Source: Carnegiea gigantea (lineage: Eukaryota > Streptophyta > Magnoliopsida > Caryophyllales > Cactaceae). Taken from it: a stretch of DNA of 64,000 nt. Below, piece after piece: positions 11,404 to 23,981 of the stretch (positions are counted from its first letter, which is position 1; the number at the start of each line of letters is the position of its first letter). The DNA lies in assembly GCA_029747015.1 (NCBI GenBank), contig JAKOGI010000445.1, positions 530,059-594,058 on the forward strand, in the 5' to 3' direction. The notes under the pieces were generated by a model. It did not search any database and had not been told where the DNA came from. It was given only the letters and a program-made list of their open reading frames with translations. A program made the position numbers and the translations under genes.

Positions 11404-11466
11404 AATTACAAGCATCATGATAAGAAGACTCACAATAATTACAAGCATCATGCTAAGAAGACACAT
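11404..11466. repeat. 33 bp tandem duplication at the left edge of the Tekay-like element
   Basis: AATTACAAGCATCATG begins at 11404 and again at 11437, period 33 bp, ending where homology to the 3' LTR starts. The 3' LTR has 21 more bases at its 5' end that are absent here, so the junction has been rearranged. Confidence 0.8.
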
Positions 11467-14400
11467 ATTTATTTATTTAATTAAGCCATATTATTCATTT
11501 TTCACATTTATTTATCTCATTAAATCATCCCAGTTGGGAAAAATTCATTTCGGACCCCACTTTGCAATTCGAGTTTCATTTACCGGACAATTTCGGGAAA
11601 AATTGATAGTAGGCCTCGATATTAATTATGATTTAAAAGATTAAATTATTTTTCATGATATTACATTTTAATCCCAAGCTTCCCACAAAAAAAAAAAAAA
11701 AATCAAACGCGCTCGATTTCAGTTCTTTTCCAAACCCGAGCTCATTTAGGCCCCATTCTAGCCCAATAGGTTTCTAATTCATTTGTTTAGCTAATTACCA
11801 TGATTAACTCCTGATGATAATGAGCAAAGATATTTTTTTTGGGAGGGTAATTTTTAGCCAAGTATTTAAGGTCATTTTGCACCAAGTATTTACACCAAGT
11901 GGCAAAACATCAAAGCTCTCCTTTCTCTCTCTTCCTCACAACCTCCATGGCAGCCACCACCAGCCCTCTTTTGGGTGTTTTCCATCCACTCTCCGCTCAC
12001 TCTCCGGCAAGGATTTCAATCTCCAAACAACCTCGCTCCATAGGCTACCATTTTCCATCCTCAAAACCACCAAATATCATCTCCATCTCCACTTATTTCA
12101 AACTCAAAGTAAGTGACTTCAATCTTGTTCTTTGAATTTTTGGTTTTTGCTTCTTGTTTTGGTTATTTTGATGATGGATTATGTTGTTTTTATTGAATTA
12201 AGAATCATCTTGGTGATGGATCATGGTGGAGTTGAAACTAGGGTTAGGGTTTTATCTTAATCATAAAAGCTTCATGCTCAAGTGTTGAATTTTGATTGTT
12301 TTAAATGAGATTTTGTGATCTTTGGCATTGGTAATGAATATCAAGATGTTTATGCTGATTTAAATAAGTTAAAGAGTGATTTTAATGGGTGGTTATGTCA
12401 AGAAAAGCTTGCAAATAAGTGTTGTTGTGCTATAAACAGACCCAAAACAGGGGTGACTTTGGGAATAAACAGGTATTTCATGGGACATGAGAAAATTATG
12501 ATTTTTGGTGTGAAGATACCTCAATGAGTTAGCTTTCAATAGGTTTTAGAATTACCCAATTTCGAGTGGACAAAGTTATGACCAATTTACTCAAGACTAT
12601 GCAGAATACATTGAAACTAGGAACTGAACTGGAACAGTGACTTTACGGAAAAACTGGTATTTATTGGGTCATTAAAAAATTGTGATTTTTGATGTGTGGA
12701 TAGATCAATGAGTTATCTTTCAAATGCCTTTTGAATCGCCTTAATCTGAGTTCTGTGGAAAACGTTATAGTCGTTTTGCTACGACTGCATAGATTGAACT
12801 GAAACTATGCACGTCTGTGTTCTACCCTAATTTTAGGAACCTTACGATATGAATTATGCATTGTACCCTAAATGAAAATTTTAGTGGATATTCTGAGCTT
12901 TTCATATTGGGGTCTTACATCTCATTTGGAGGTCGGAAGTGAAAGATATGGATTTTCTAATGCAGACTATCAAGCGGTAACATGAGTGAATATAGAACTT
13001 TGTGATATTTGGAAATATTTTCAGAAGTTTCTATATAATTATGGGTATTGCAAGGAAATTGCAAAGTATACTGAGTTCAACAAGTTTGATTATGTACAGA
13101 AGCTTACTTGGGTTGAAAACAAAACTGAGTTGAATAAGTATGAAACTGAAATTTGAAAAGTGAGCAGAGTAATAACTCAAAATCAGTGTTCTTCGGACCA
13201 GGTTAGGGTGTTATATGAGCTTTTATGAACCTCACAATACCCCTTATGGCATAAACCATTTGTCACCCATTTCAGAAGCATTAACCATTCTATTATCCAT
13301 TTCAGAAGCATCACACTTTCCATTATCCATTTCAGAAATATCAGAAACCCATATTTCATTTATATCAATTAAAATCTTTTCATTATCACCTCAATCATTT
13401 CCATTTGGCCTATTTTGCTTCAATTTGTTGTATTTCAAGTTCATTAACCCTAACTGATTTAAATCAGTTCATTTTGATTTAACTTGTCTTATATTGAATT
13501 AAAATCAGTTTATTATATTGAAATGCACAAGTTATATATTCTCTTTCATTACTCAATTTCTGTTACACATACTTTCACTTACTCAATTATGCGAGTAAGG
13601 ATCATTTACTGACTACACATACTTACAATGACATTTATGAAACAGAGTTGAGACATAGTTATCGTTCCCCATTTTGTATAAGTGTTATCAAGTCAGAATA
13701 CATTTATCAAGTCAGATGACATTTATGAAACAGCTGATTTGTATCAAGTCAGATGACATTTTTAAAGACTCAAGGTACGTGCATTGCCTGTACCTTTAGA
13801 AATCAGAGTGTATTTATCAATGTTATCATGTTTGGTAAGTATATCAATAAATCAGTTTACGCAGTGATTTATCAGTTAATTAGTGACCCCATCAGTTATC
13901 AGTTGCAGGGCATTGCCCTTCAGTTACTCGCGCGGTTTCAAACCAAGTCCCGCGGTCGGCTTGACAGGTGTACACCTATCCATAGATCGTAACAGTATCA
14001 AGGGGTTCACTATCAGATAATAATTAGCAATGCGGTTTTACATTCATCTCATTCACTGTTTTTAACTTAAAATGAATTGCAAAGCGGGACCAACCAGTGT
14101 TCAATGATCATTTAATAATTCAGGAATGCATGTATTAAGCTTCGACTCACAGTTCAAAATATTTTTCATGTTTTGTTTTAGGCAAATGCTCAGAGTATTG
14201 CCCTCATGCCAGCGAATCAACTGAAGAGAATAAGTGAAGAAGGAAAATCCGGATGGATCAGAAGTAATACCGTATATGCATACTTTAAAATTGTATTTTG
14301 ATTTCTTCTATGGATGAAGATGTAGATTACATGATGAATTATCTTACTATGCCCTTCATTTGTTAACACTTGATGTGAGTGTATATGTTTGAGGTTATTC

Positions 14401-14534
14401 TTAGCTATATTATTTTATTTATAGCACTCATATTTCAGGCCTTGTCCTTTTGGACGGAGGTAATGCCCCTATCCTTAGGTTGTCTAGATTTTAATTAAGG
14501 ATAATATAAACAGTGAAATATGTTTAATTTGGGG
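11464..14534 (+). repeat. 5' LTR of the Tekay-like element, both ends trimmed
   Basis: It aligns along its whole length with 19666-22744. The first 21 bases of the LTR are missing, and the terminal GCGTTACA present at 22741-22748 is lost. A 12 bp stretch present in the 3' LTR near 22550 is absent at the matching place here. The two LTRs carry many scattered substitutions, so insertion is not recent. The apparent frames inside (for example 11814-12116) are LTR leader sequence found equally in the other LTR, not host genes. Confidence 0.9.
11863..11870 (+). promoter_or_regulatory. TATA-like box in Tekay-like LTR
   Basis: TATTTAAG lies upstream of a CT-rich leader, and the same octamer is kept at 20062-20069 in the 3' LTR. 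Position and conservation suggest the U3 promoter. Confidence 0.45.
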
Positions 14535-14535
14535 G

Positions 14536-14551
14536 TGGTATCAGAGTCAGG
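14536..14551 (+). other. primer-binding site (tRNA-Met type)
   Basis: TGGTATCAGAGTCAGG follows the LTR almost directly. It matches the usual TGGTATCAGAGC start complementary to the 3' end of initiator tRNA-Met, with C to T near its end. The normal LTR terminus and spacer are missing just before it. Confidence 0.85.
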
Positions 14552-16940
14552 TTGAGATTTTCTTTATGGGATATAGAGTATGGAGTTAAGATATTGAGAA
14601 ATTGGTTAGTGAGGAATAAAGATTATTATGATATCATTGGAGATTTGTGACACTGGTAATGTCTGCTTATCTCACATATATTCTACTTGTATATTTTTCT
14701 TTGTCAGATGGATTCCTATAAAGTATTTGATCTCAAGCAGCAGATTTGACGGAGATTTTGAATAACAAGCTGAAGGTGCTCCAATGCATTTAGGTAAGTA
14801 TGATCATATGAGCCACCCATCTGAATGGTATGACATCCTTTTAGCTGGAATTATTTATTTTTGGGATATAAACCCTTGTACTCCGGGCGTGTGGCCCGTA
14901 GAGTTTTGATCTCCGGTGCGTAGCCATTGAGTTTGATTTGATATCCTTTTATACTTCTATTCAATGCAGGGGATGTGATGTAAGGCTTTAAGCCTAGAAA
15001 ATGACCAGTTTGTAGGCGAAACTCTGTCCGTTTTGCCCCAAAAATTTAAGAATCACTAACACTCATAGCCCTAGGGTTGGAGGCTGTTACAGATGTATCC
15101 TATAAAAGGCCCTTGAATCATTTTGAGGTTAAACGCATAGGAAAAACCAAGTATGGGTAGAATATATGAGTTCAATCAACTTGATAGTTTTGAGCATTGC
15201 ACAAGGACCGACTTTGAGATAACCTTTGTCCATGATCTACATGATTTATGCAAGGGTTTTCCATACCAATTTTAAAATTAAGAAGATATCTTTCATATGA
15301 AACAAGTTTCAAGTTGCTTAGAGGTCATTTGGTTCTTCAAAACGGTTAGACCAGTCATAGTCTACAAATTGGGCAGAATTCTAATGCACAAGGTCTGAGT
15401 TTAGTCCACTTGCAGCCTCTGCAATTAGGCTATGTCAAAGTACAAAAAGTAAGCTTTCCAATGACCTATGTTGCAATACATTTGGAGACCAGTGGTCAAT
15501 GAAATTCAGCATAGAAGTCTGATGGTTCAGACTGTTCAAGTCAGTGGGTACCTACAATTTTGAGCTTATATTTCCTCATTATATAGGTGCCATTTTGTGT
15601 ACTTCCCGAATCCAAGTGGCAATTACTTCAATATGCCTCATTGATTGCAGATATTTTCTTCTATAATTCAAGAATTTCATCAAAGTGAGCTATATGGAGG
15701 TTCTTGATGTTGTATCCCCTGAATTGTCGGATTTTAGAAAGGCTTATCCTGTTATACATAAGTTTGAAACATTAACTATAGACTATTTCATATAATAGAA
15801 ACCAAGGACACTTTAGAGAGATATTTTGCCTCAATCTACTACAATCCAAGACTTGCTTAAATTGCCCAAACTCTTGCAAGCAGTCCATTGAGTCCACCTC
15901 AATTTGTGAAGTAGGTATTACTCTTGAAAATATTTCACTGTACTTTCTGGTAACATACAATTTACCCTTGTCTTTGTTGGATTATCAACATCAACCGTCT
16001 GGATATTCCTCACTTTGACTAGGGGCTTCGTCTTTTTGTCTCTGTGGCATCTTCCCATCCAGTTACATCACCATTCATTCTCATGTCACATCTTCATCAG
16101 TCTTGGTCACTTTTTCCTGCTTTTAAGAGCCCAATTACTGCTAGTAGCTAGTTTATGATTGGGTTGCACCCATGTCAATAGATGATAATTTTATAGCATG
16201 CCTGAACAGAAGGTAGACCTTAACTACACTTTGTATAAAGGTTGGTTATTATCAAACTTATGGAATCCATTGCTAAGGTGAACACAATATGTCTACCCTT
16301 TTTGGCTGATTCAACCTCAGTTTCCTATCGAAGATCACTTTCATAAAGCTTAAGTTGGACAATCAAAATCTTTGTCATGTATTTTGATTGCATCAGTGAG
16401 AAATTTTGATGGGTTACTGCCTCTTAGAAAAATACCTTCAGCTGATTCAGACTAAAGAACTCTAGAGTGTAAAGTATGACCCAGTAGAACCTGAAAAATA
16501 GATTTGAGGAATGGACAAAGTTATCACTGTAACAGAGATTTCAGGCGATAAAAAGGTGAACATTGCAATATTTTATCTAACTGGTAAAACCGATATTTAG
16601 TGGAACATTGTTAAGAATAGGCTCTTAAGGCCCGACTTCACTTCGAGTCGATTTCTAAAAGTACTAACCACAACACTCCAGATTGCTAAGTGGGAATTGA
16701 CAAATGCACATGGTGCGGTAGCCCAGAGTACCTCATCACTGCTTGTTCTTAAAAATTGAAGGCTGTAGATAAGGGCTCTCACTTTTAAGGCCCACAGCTG
16801 TAGGAAAGGCTTATGTGTTGAGCAAGAACGAAGCTGTCACCTCTGATGCAGTAGTTAGTGAAGCTCTCTTTTAATTTCGAAGCTATTTTATGTATTGATT
16901 GATTCAGTTGCCACTCGTTCATTTATATTCATATGATCTG
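14552..16940 (+). other. decayed gag region of the Tekay-like element
   Basis: A short open start MDSYKVFDLKQQI at about 14708 is followed by a stop. The remaining 2.2 kb has no long frame on either strand. By position this should be gag, but I cannot find a zinc knuckle. Parts may be unrelated insertions, for example around 14860-15110. I see no other gene. Confidence 0.45.
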
Positions 16941-16949
16941 ACATGCAAG

Positions 16950-19640
16950 TGAACCTTGAGAATAAGAAGGCATAAATCAATTATGGACTTAAGTTATCCA
17001 ATGACTCTAGAGTTGAGTGTTCTATCTCTCATAATTTATTTCAATTATTATTGGTAGGATAGTTTTCCTTGAAGTTCTGATTCAATTTGACTCGTCAGAC
17101 TTTGATATCATTTTGGAAATGATCTGGTTGTGTACTTATGGGGTCAAGATAGGTTATGATGACCCTAAGGTTATTTCAAGAGATGAACAAGGGAGAAAAA
17201 TATGTTTTATGGTCAAAGAGAGGAAAACCCTGTCCTTTAAATTCTGTTATGAAACCAAGTGAGCTCTTATGTTAAGGATATACTGTGCATTGGTGTTATG
17301 CTATTAACATTCAACCTAAGGAAGAAAAAGCATAAGACATCCCTATAGTTTGTGAGTTCAGAGAAGTTTTCCGGAAAAGTTAGCAGGACTGCTCCGCCAA
17401 GAGAAATTAATTATGAGATTGAATTCATCTCTGGTGCCTAATCTATCTCAAAAACCTCATATCGTATGGCCCCAACTGAGCTGAAGGAATTACAGATTCA
17501 GCTAGATGAGCTGTTACAGATGGGCTTTATTAGGCCAAGTGTATCACCATGGGGGTGCCCCAGTGTTGATTGTAAAGAATAAGAATGGAACCTTGAGGTT
17601 ATGTATTGATTTCGAAGACCTGAACAAGATCACCATCAAAACCACATGCCCATCGCCCCAAGTAGATGACTTATTTGATCAACTGCAGGGAGCAGGAGTC
17701 TGATCTAAGACTGATTTGAGATCAAAGTACCATCAACTTAGCATTATATCTGAATACATTACCAAAACCACACTACGGACCATGTATAAGTCATGATGAA
17801 TTCATTGTAATGCCTTCTGGCCTAATCAATGGCCCCGTGGCCTTTACGGATCTTATGAATAGAGTTTCAAACCATATCTAGACAGGTTGTGGTGGTGTAT
17901 ATAAAAGATGTCTTAAAATACTCTAAGAACAAAGATAAGCATACTGTTCATTTGAGGACAGTGTTATAGACCTTGAGGGAGCATCAATTACATAGCAAAT
18001 ACAACAAACATGAGTATTGTTAGAAGCAATGGTATTTTTGGAACATCTGGTCTCAAAGGAAGAGCTTAAGGTTGATTTGCAAAAGGGTGAAAGCAGTTAC
18101 CAAGTGCTCCAGACCCATCAATGCACTGAGATTAGAAACTGTTTGAGTTAGTAGGGAATTATCGAGTTCAGGAAGGATTTGACAAATATTGTCCTCCCTG
18201 ACCAATTTGTTAAAGGAAGCTATAAAGTTAGCAAGTAGATTAAACTGGTGGCTTATGCCTCCCAACAACTCAAGCCTCATGAGAATGATTACCTAACCAT
18301 GATATGGAGTTAGCAGCTACAGTTTTTGCAGTGAAAAATTGGAGGCATTACTTATATAGAGCACAATGTAAAATCAATACTGATCATCAAAGGTTGAAGT
18401 ACATCTTCTCTCAAAAGAGGCTCAGTCTACATGAAACATCAGTTGTGGCAGATCCAATGTCAATCAAGAAAGAGAAATATTGTGGCAGGTGCCCTGAATA
18501 GGAAGGCACAACATACCTTGAACACTGTAGTAACTACTCATCTGGATCTCTTGAGAGAACTTGAAGACCTAGACATTTAATTAGTGTCGCACAGAAAGGC
18601 GAATGTTCAAATGCCAACACTTACCTTAGAGTGAATTAGGATGATGATCCTGAGCTCCAAAAAAATAAAGCAAAACCTTGAGAAAGGGATTCAATTTCAA
18701 TAGACCTTGTCATGGAATTCCTTCAGATACAGTGCCTGATAGAGATCAAAGGTTTCAAGCCTGTTTTGATAAATACTTCAAAGAGCCTTTGGAACTAGAT
18801 TGAACTTTAGCAGTTCTTATCATCCTGAAACGGATGGGCAAACATCTAAAAATATCAATGGATCCAACTCTTCTAAGTTGGAGCCTGTAGTACTTCATGA
18901 CCTACGACCAACATTTGCATTTGAAGAAAGTATGAAAATTTCAGTGGTCAACGTTGTGATAGCACGAGCAGAGAGTCCTACATGAAACATCAGGATAAAA
19001 TGACGGGCAACATTGACAACAAAATCATCTTTTGAGTCATGAAGGTCTTCTTCAGCATTCAATAAGGTAGCATATCTCAGAAGACTCTTGAAAGCATACC
19101 ATTGGAACCGACAGAAAAGCTATGTTGATAAAAGAAGGAGATTCCTGAAATTTTCAGTATATGACAAATTTTTTTCAAAAAGTCTCACCAACTAAGGGTG
19201 TAAGGAGGTTGTACTGCGATCTAAATTGAAGTCAAGATCTTTTGGACCATATCAGTTCATTGAAAGATCGAATTTCACAACTTGTCTACCAGATCTGCAT
19301 ATATAACTCAAACATGTGCATAACATGTTCTGTGTTCCTTACCTTATCACTCAGGCAGTATATTTCAGATCCTGACCATGCTGTCATAATCAAATCCATT
19401 GCAGCCATTAAGGGTCTTGTGTTTTAAGGGCATTCAATTCAGATATTGAATCGCAGGATTAGGCAGTTAAGTATCAAGCAGATACCTTAAATCAAATTGC
19501 TTTGAGCAAATAATACCTCCTCAGAAACTACTTGAAAAACTGAGGATCAAGTGAAAGTCATGCACCCACATTTATTTGGGATAACCTTACTCTGTTGGCA
19601 AAGTTCATAAGTTTCGAGGACGAAACTCTTTAAGGGGGGA
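16950..19640 (+). pseudogene. gypsy pol remnant: protease, RT, RNase H, integrase scrap, chromodomain
   Basis: Fragments follow the gypsy order. Protease-end text is FDIILEMIWL near 17103. RT begins with [20 protein letters not shown] at 17467 and shifts frame to [17 protein letters not shown] at 17554. The catalytic box is YIKDV at 17898-17912 instead of YIDD, so the first aspartate is lost. RNase H shows WRHYLYRAQCKINTDHQRLK near 18340. Of integrase only SSYHPETDGQTSK remains (18812-18850), with the region carrying the two aspartates deleted. The tail near 19440-19590 reads like a chromodomain (EDQVKVMHPHLFGI). The protein cannot be made. RT, RNase H and chromodomain family calls are firm. 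Confidence 0.88.
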
Positions 19641-19643
19641 AGG
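19633..19643 (+). other. polypurine tract of the Tekay-like element
   Basis: AGGGGGGAAGG lies directly before the TGTAATAGCCC that opens the 3' LTR. Confidence 0.85.
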
Positions 19644-19644
19644 C

Positions 19645-22600
19645 TGTAATAGCCCGACCCTAACTCATATTTATTTATTTAATTAATCCATGTTATTCAT
19701 TTTTCACATTTATTTATCTCATTGAATCGTCCCAATTGGGGAAAATTTATTTCGGGCCCCACTTTGTAATTCGAGTTTCATTTACCGGACAATTTCGGAA
19801 AAAATTGATAGTAGGCCTCGATATTTATAATTTAAAAGATTAAATTATTTTTCATGATATTACATTTTAATCCCGAGGTTCCCACCAAAAAAAAAAAAAA
19901 ATCAAACGCGCTCAGTTTCAATTCTTTTCCAAGCCCGAGCTCATTTAGGCCCAATTCCGACCCAACAAGTTTCTAATTCATGTGTTTTGCTAATTACCAT
20001 GATTAATGCCTAATGATACAGAGCAAAGATATTTTTTTTGGGAGGACAATTTTTAGCCAAGTATTTAAGGTCATTTTGCACCAAGTATTTACACCAAGTG
20101 GCAAAACATCAAAGCTCTCTTTTCTCTCTCTTCCTCTCAACCTCAATGGCAGCCACCACCAGCCCTCTTTTGGGTGTTTTCCAGCCACTTTCCGGCCACT
20201 TTCCGGCAAGGATTTCAATCCCCAAACAACCTCGCTCCATAGGCTACCATTTTCCATCCTCAAAACCACCAAATATCATCTCCATCTCCACTTATTTCAA
20301 GCTCAAAGTAAGTGACTTCAATCTTGTTCTTTGAATTTTTGGTTTTTGCTTCTTGTTTTGGTTATTTTGATGATGGATCATGTTGTTTTTATTGAATTAA
20401 GAATCATCTTGGTGATGGATCATGGTGGAGTTGAAACTAGGGTTAGGGTTTTATCTTAATCATAAAAGCTTCATGCTCAAGTGTTGAATTTTGATTGTTT
20501 TAAATGAGATTTTGTGATCTTTGGCATTGGTAATGAATATCAAGATGTTTATGCTGATTTAAATAAGTTAAAGAGTGATTTTAATGGGTGGTTATATCAA
20601 GAAAAGCTTGCAAATAAGTGTTGTTGTGCTATAAACAGACCCAAAACAGGGGTGACTTTGGGAATAAACAGGTATTTCGTGGGACATGAGAAAATTATGA
20701 TTTTTGGTGTGAAGATACCTCAATGAGTTAGCTTTCAATGGGTTTTGGAATTATCCAATTTCGAGTGGACAAAGTTATGACCAATTTACTCAAGACTATG
20801 CAAAATACATTGAAACTGGGAACTGAACTGGAACAGTGACTTTACGGGAAAACTGGTATTTATTGGGTCACTAAAAAATTGTGATTTTTGGTGTGTGGAT
20901 AGATCAATGAGTTATCTTTCAAATGCCTTTTGAATCGCCTTAATCTGAGTTCTGTGGAAAAAGTTATAATTGTTTTGCTACGACTGCGCAGGTTGACCTA
21001 AAACTGTGCACGTCTGTGTTCTATCCTAATTTTAGGAACCTTATTATATTAATCATGCTTTGTGCCCTAAATGAAAATTTTATTAGACATTGTGAGCTTT
21101 TCATATTGGGGTCTTACATCTCATTTGGAGGTTGGCAGTGAAAGATATGGATTTTCTAATACAGACCATCAAGCAGTAACATGAGTGAATATAGAACTTT
21201 GTGATAATTGGAAATATTTTCAGAAGTTTCTATATAATTATGGGTATTGCAAGGGAATTGCAAAGTGTACTGAGTTCAACAAGTTTGATTATGTATGGAA
21301 GCTTACTTGGGTTGAAAACAAAACTGAGTTGAATAAGTATGAAACTGAAATTTGGGAAGTCAGCAGAGTAATAACTCAAAATCAGTGTTCTTCGGACCAA
21401 GTTAAGTGTTATATGAGCTTTTATGAACCTCACAATACCCCTTATGGCATAAACCATTTGTCACCCATTTCAGAAGCATTAACTATTCTATTATCCATTT
21501 CAGAAGCATCACACTTTCCATTATCCATTTCAAAAATATCAGAAACCCATATTTCATTTATATCAATTAAAATCTTTTCATTATCACCTCAATCATTTCC
21601 ATTTGGCCTATTTTGCTTCAATTTATTGTATTTCAAGTTCAATAAACCTAACTGATTTAAATCAATTTATTTTTGTTTAACTTGTCTTATATTGAATTAA
21701 AATCAGTTTATTATATTGAAATACACAAGTTATATATCCCCTTTCATTACTCAATGTCTGTTACACATACTTTTACTTACTTAGTTATGCGAGTAAGGAT
21801 CATTTACTGACTATACATACTTACAATGACATTTATGAAACAGAGTTGAGGCCTAGTTATCGTTCCCCATTTTGCATAAGTGTTATCAAGTCAGAATACA
21901 TTTATCAAGTCAGATGACATTTATGAAATACCTAACTTGTATCAAGTCAGATGACATTTTTAAAGACTCCCGGTACGTGCATTGCCTGCATCTTTAGAAA
22001 TCAGAGTGTATTTATCAATGTTATTATGTTTGGTAAGTACATCAATGAATCAGTTTACACATTAATTTATCAGTTAATTAGTGACCCCATCAGTTATCAG
22101 TTACAGGGCATTGCCCTTCAGTTACCCACGCGACTTCAAGCTAGGTCCCCCGGTTAACTTGGTAGGTGTATACCTATCTATACATCGTAACAGTGTCAAG
22201 GGGTTCACTATCAGATAATAATTAGCAATGCGGTTTTACATTCATCTCATTCACTGTTTTTAACTTAAAATGAATTGCAAAGTGGGCCCAACCAGTGTTC
22301 AATGATCATTTAACAATTTAGGAATACATGTATTGAGTTTCGGCTCACAGTTTGAAATGTTTTTCATGTTTTGTTTTAGGCAAATGCTCAGAGTATTGCC
22401 CTCATGCCAGCGAATCAAATGAAGAGAATAAGTGAAGAAGGAAAATCCAGATGGATCAGAAGTAATACCGTATATGCATACCTTAAAGTTGTATTTTGAA
22501 TTCTTCTATGGATGAAGATGTAGATTACATGGTGAATTATCTTACTATGGATTATAAACCCTTCATTTGTTAACACTTGATGTGAGTGTATATGTTTGAG

Positions 22601-22748
22601 CTTATGCTTAGCTATGTTATTTTATTTATAGCACTCATGTTTCAAGCCTTGTTCTTTTGGACGGCGGTAATGCTCCTATCATTGGGTTATCTAGATTTTA
22701 ATTAAGGAGAATATAAACAGTGAAAAATGTTTAATTTGGGGCGTTACA
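19645..22748 (+). repeat. 3' LTR of the Tekay-like element, full length
   Basis: 3104 bp, opening TGTAATAGCCCG and closing GGGGCGTTACA, so TGTAA pairs with TTACA as a terminal inverted repeat. It serves as the reference for the damaged 5' LTR. A frame of 156 codons at 21185-21655 is present but its 5' LTR counterpart is broken, so I treat it as chance. The next bases (TTAGC) have no clear partner on the left, where the junction is rearranged. Confidence 0.92.
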
Positions 22749-23957
22749 TTAGCTTGTTGAAAAGCATAGGTATCCTAAGATAAGTTTTCAAAGAAATATC
22801 AAACCTCATCTTGAGTTCTAATTAATAATCATATTACACCTTCAGGACACATATACTCAACATAACTTCGAGATTCAACATTTAGACCCATAACAATGAC
22901 CTCACAAATTTTTCATTTCTCAAAATTTTGATTCAAATCAGTATGATAATCAGTAAATCTCGATAAATAACTCAAAAATGGTCCATGCTCAAATTGTGCA
23001 AAATTGAAAACTGGCATTCTTGAATCTTTTTTTTCATTTTAAGAAGGTTTTAATTTTTTAATGTTTTCAAATTTTTTTCACTTTTTTAGGTCTGTTGTTA
23101 TTAAAAAAAAACAATGACACTAACACAACTAACTATAAACTAATGACTAAAACTAAGAAACAAGACACTCAAATAATTAAGTTAACAAAACAAAATAAAC
23201 TAACAAAAATAAAACTATATTACCAAAATAAAAGAAAGATCAAAAAGACTCAAATATCGAAAATTAACCTAATATCAAAAATAGAAAATAAGCACAAACA
23301 CAAAACAAGAGCATCTTTTCCTTTCCCAGAGTTTTTTTTTTTTTTTCTTAACACACAAAAACAAAAAATATCAAAACCTAAAGCAAAACAAAAACTAAAA
23401 ATAAAATGGAAAATCAAACTCCAAAAAACAGAACACTTTACACAGAAAATTGAACACAATCACAAGGAAGATGAATATTTTTTCTGTCCCCAAATAGTGC
23501 ACAAAATTCCAAATAAAAAATTATTTCTAAAAATCTCAGAAAATCCTCAATAACCAAAAAATCATACAAAAATTCATCTAGACTCTAAAAATCATGGAGA
23601 ATCCAATAAAAATATCAACATAAAAAATTCAGACCCAATTGCTCCAAATAAATTCACGCAGAATTTGAAAATTCATGAAAACCCTACATTGTTTTTTTCT
23701 AGTTTTCTTTTCTGTTTCTGAACAACTAAATCAGATCAGAATTGTTAGAACTATTTTTCTTTCAGTAGTAAAATAATCGATAAAAATCAAGATTAAATTG
23801 ACCTAAAACAAAACAAAAAAATATGCTAACTCAGATCACAAATCAAAAACAAAGAAATCTAAACTAAAGCAAATATAATAAAAATACAAAAAAGACAACA
23901 ACTCAACAACTCAGATAGCTAAACTACCATTCGACGTAGCCTAATTTCACAAACTCA
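22749..23957 (-). other. 5' leader/interior of the LARD-like element
   Basis: Very A-rich on the plus strand (T-rich on the coding strand). The long plus frame at 23095-23553 is made of Lys, Asn, Thr and Ile codons and is a composition artefact. No gag is visible where it would be expected, directly after the primer-binding site. Confidence 0.55.
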
Positions 23958-23976
23958 TCCCTGGCAACGGCACCAA
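23958..23976 (-). other. primer-binding site of the LARD-like element (Athila/Tat type)
   Basis: The minus strand reads TGGTGCCGTTGCCAGGGA. It differs by two bases from the TGGCGCCGTTGCCGGGGA motif that I know from Athila/Tat-clade elements. It lies 5 bp from the end of the right LTR. This fixes the element's orientation. Confidence 0.85.
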
Positions 23977-23981
23977 AAACT

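Larger units (their letters stand above)
11464..22748 (+). mobile_element. Tekay-like Ty3/gypsy chromovirus, degenerate
   Basis: Two LTRs of about 3.1 kb flank a 5.1 kb interior with a tRNA-Met-type primer site (TGGTATCAGAG) and gypsy pol remnants, ending in a chromodomain-like tail. Long LTRs, the pol order PR-RT-RH-IN and the terminal chromodomain fit the Tekay/Del chromoviruses. The interior is full of stops and frameshifts and the integrase core is mostly deleted. It lies in opposite orientation inside the LARD-like element and is therefore younger than it. Confidence 0.88.

Noticed and set aside
20013..20334. Two ~100-codon frames, also present at 11814-12135
   Set aside because: Duplicated because they lie in the LTR leader of the Tekay-like element; no conserved domain and not a host gene.
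21185..21655. 156-codon frame in the 3' LTR
   Set aside because: The aligned 5' LTR segment is interrupted (stop near 13157 and a frame change near 13200), so no frame conservation.
23095..23553. 152-codon plus-strand frame
   Set aside because: Lys/Asn/Thr/Ile-rich translation of an A-rich tract inside the LARD-like element; no protein character.
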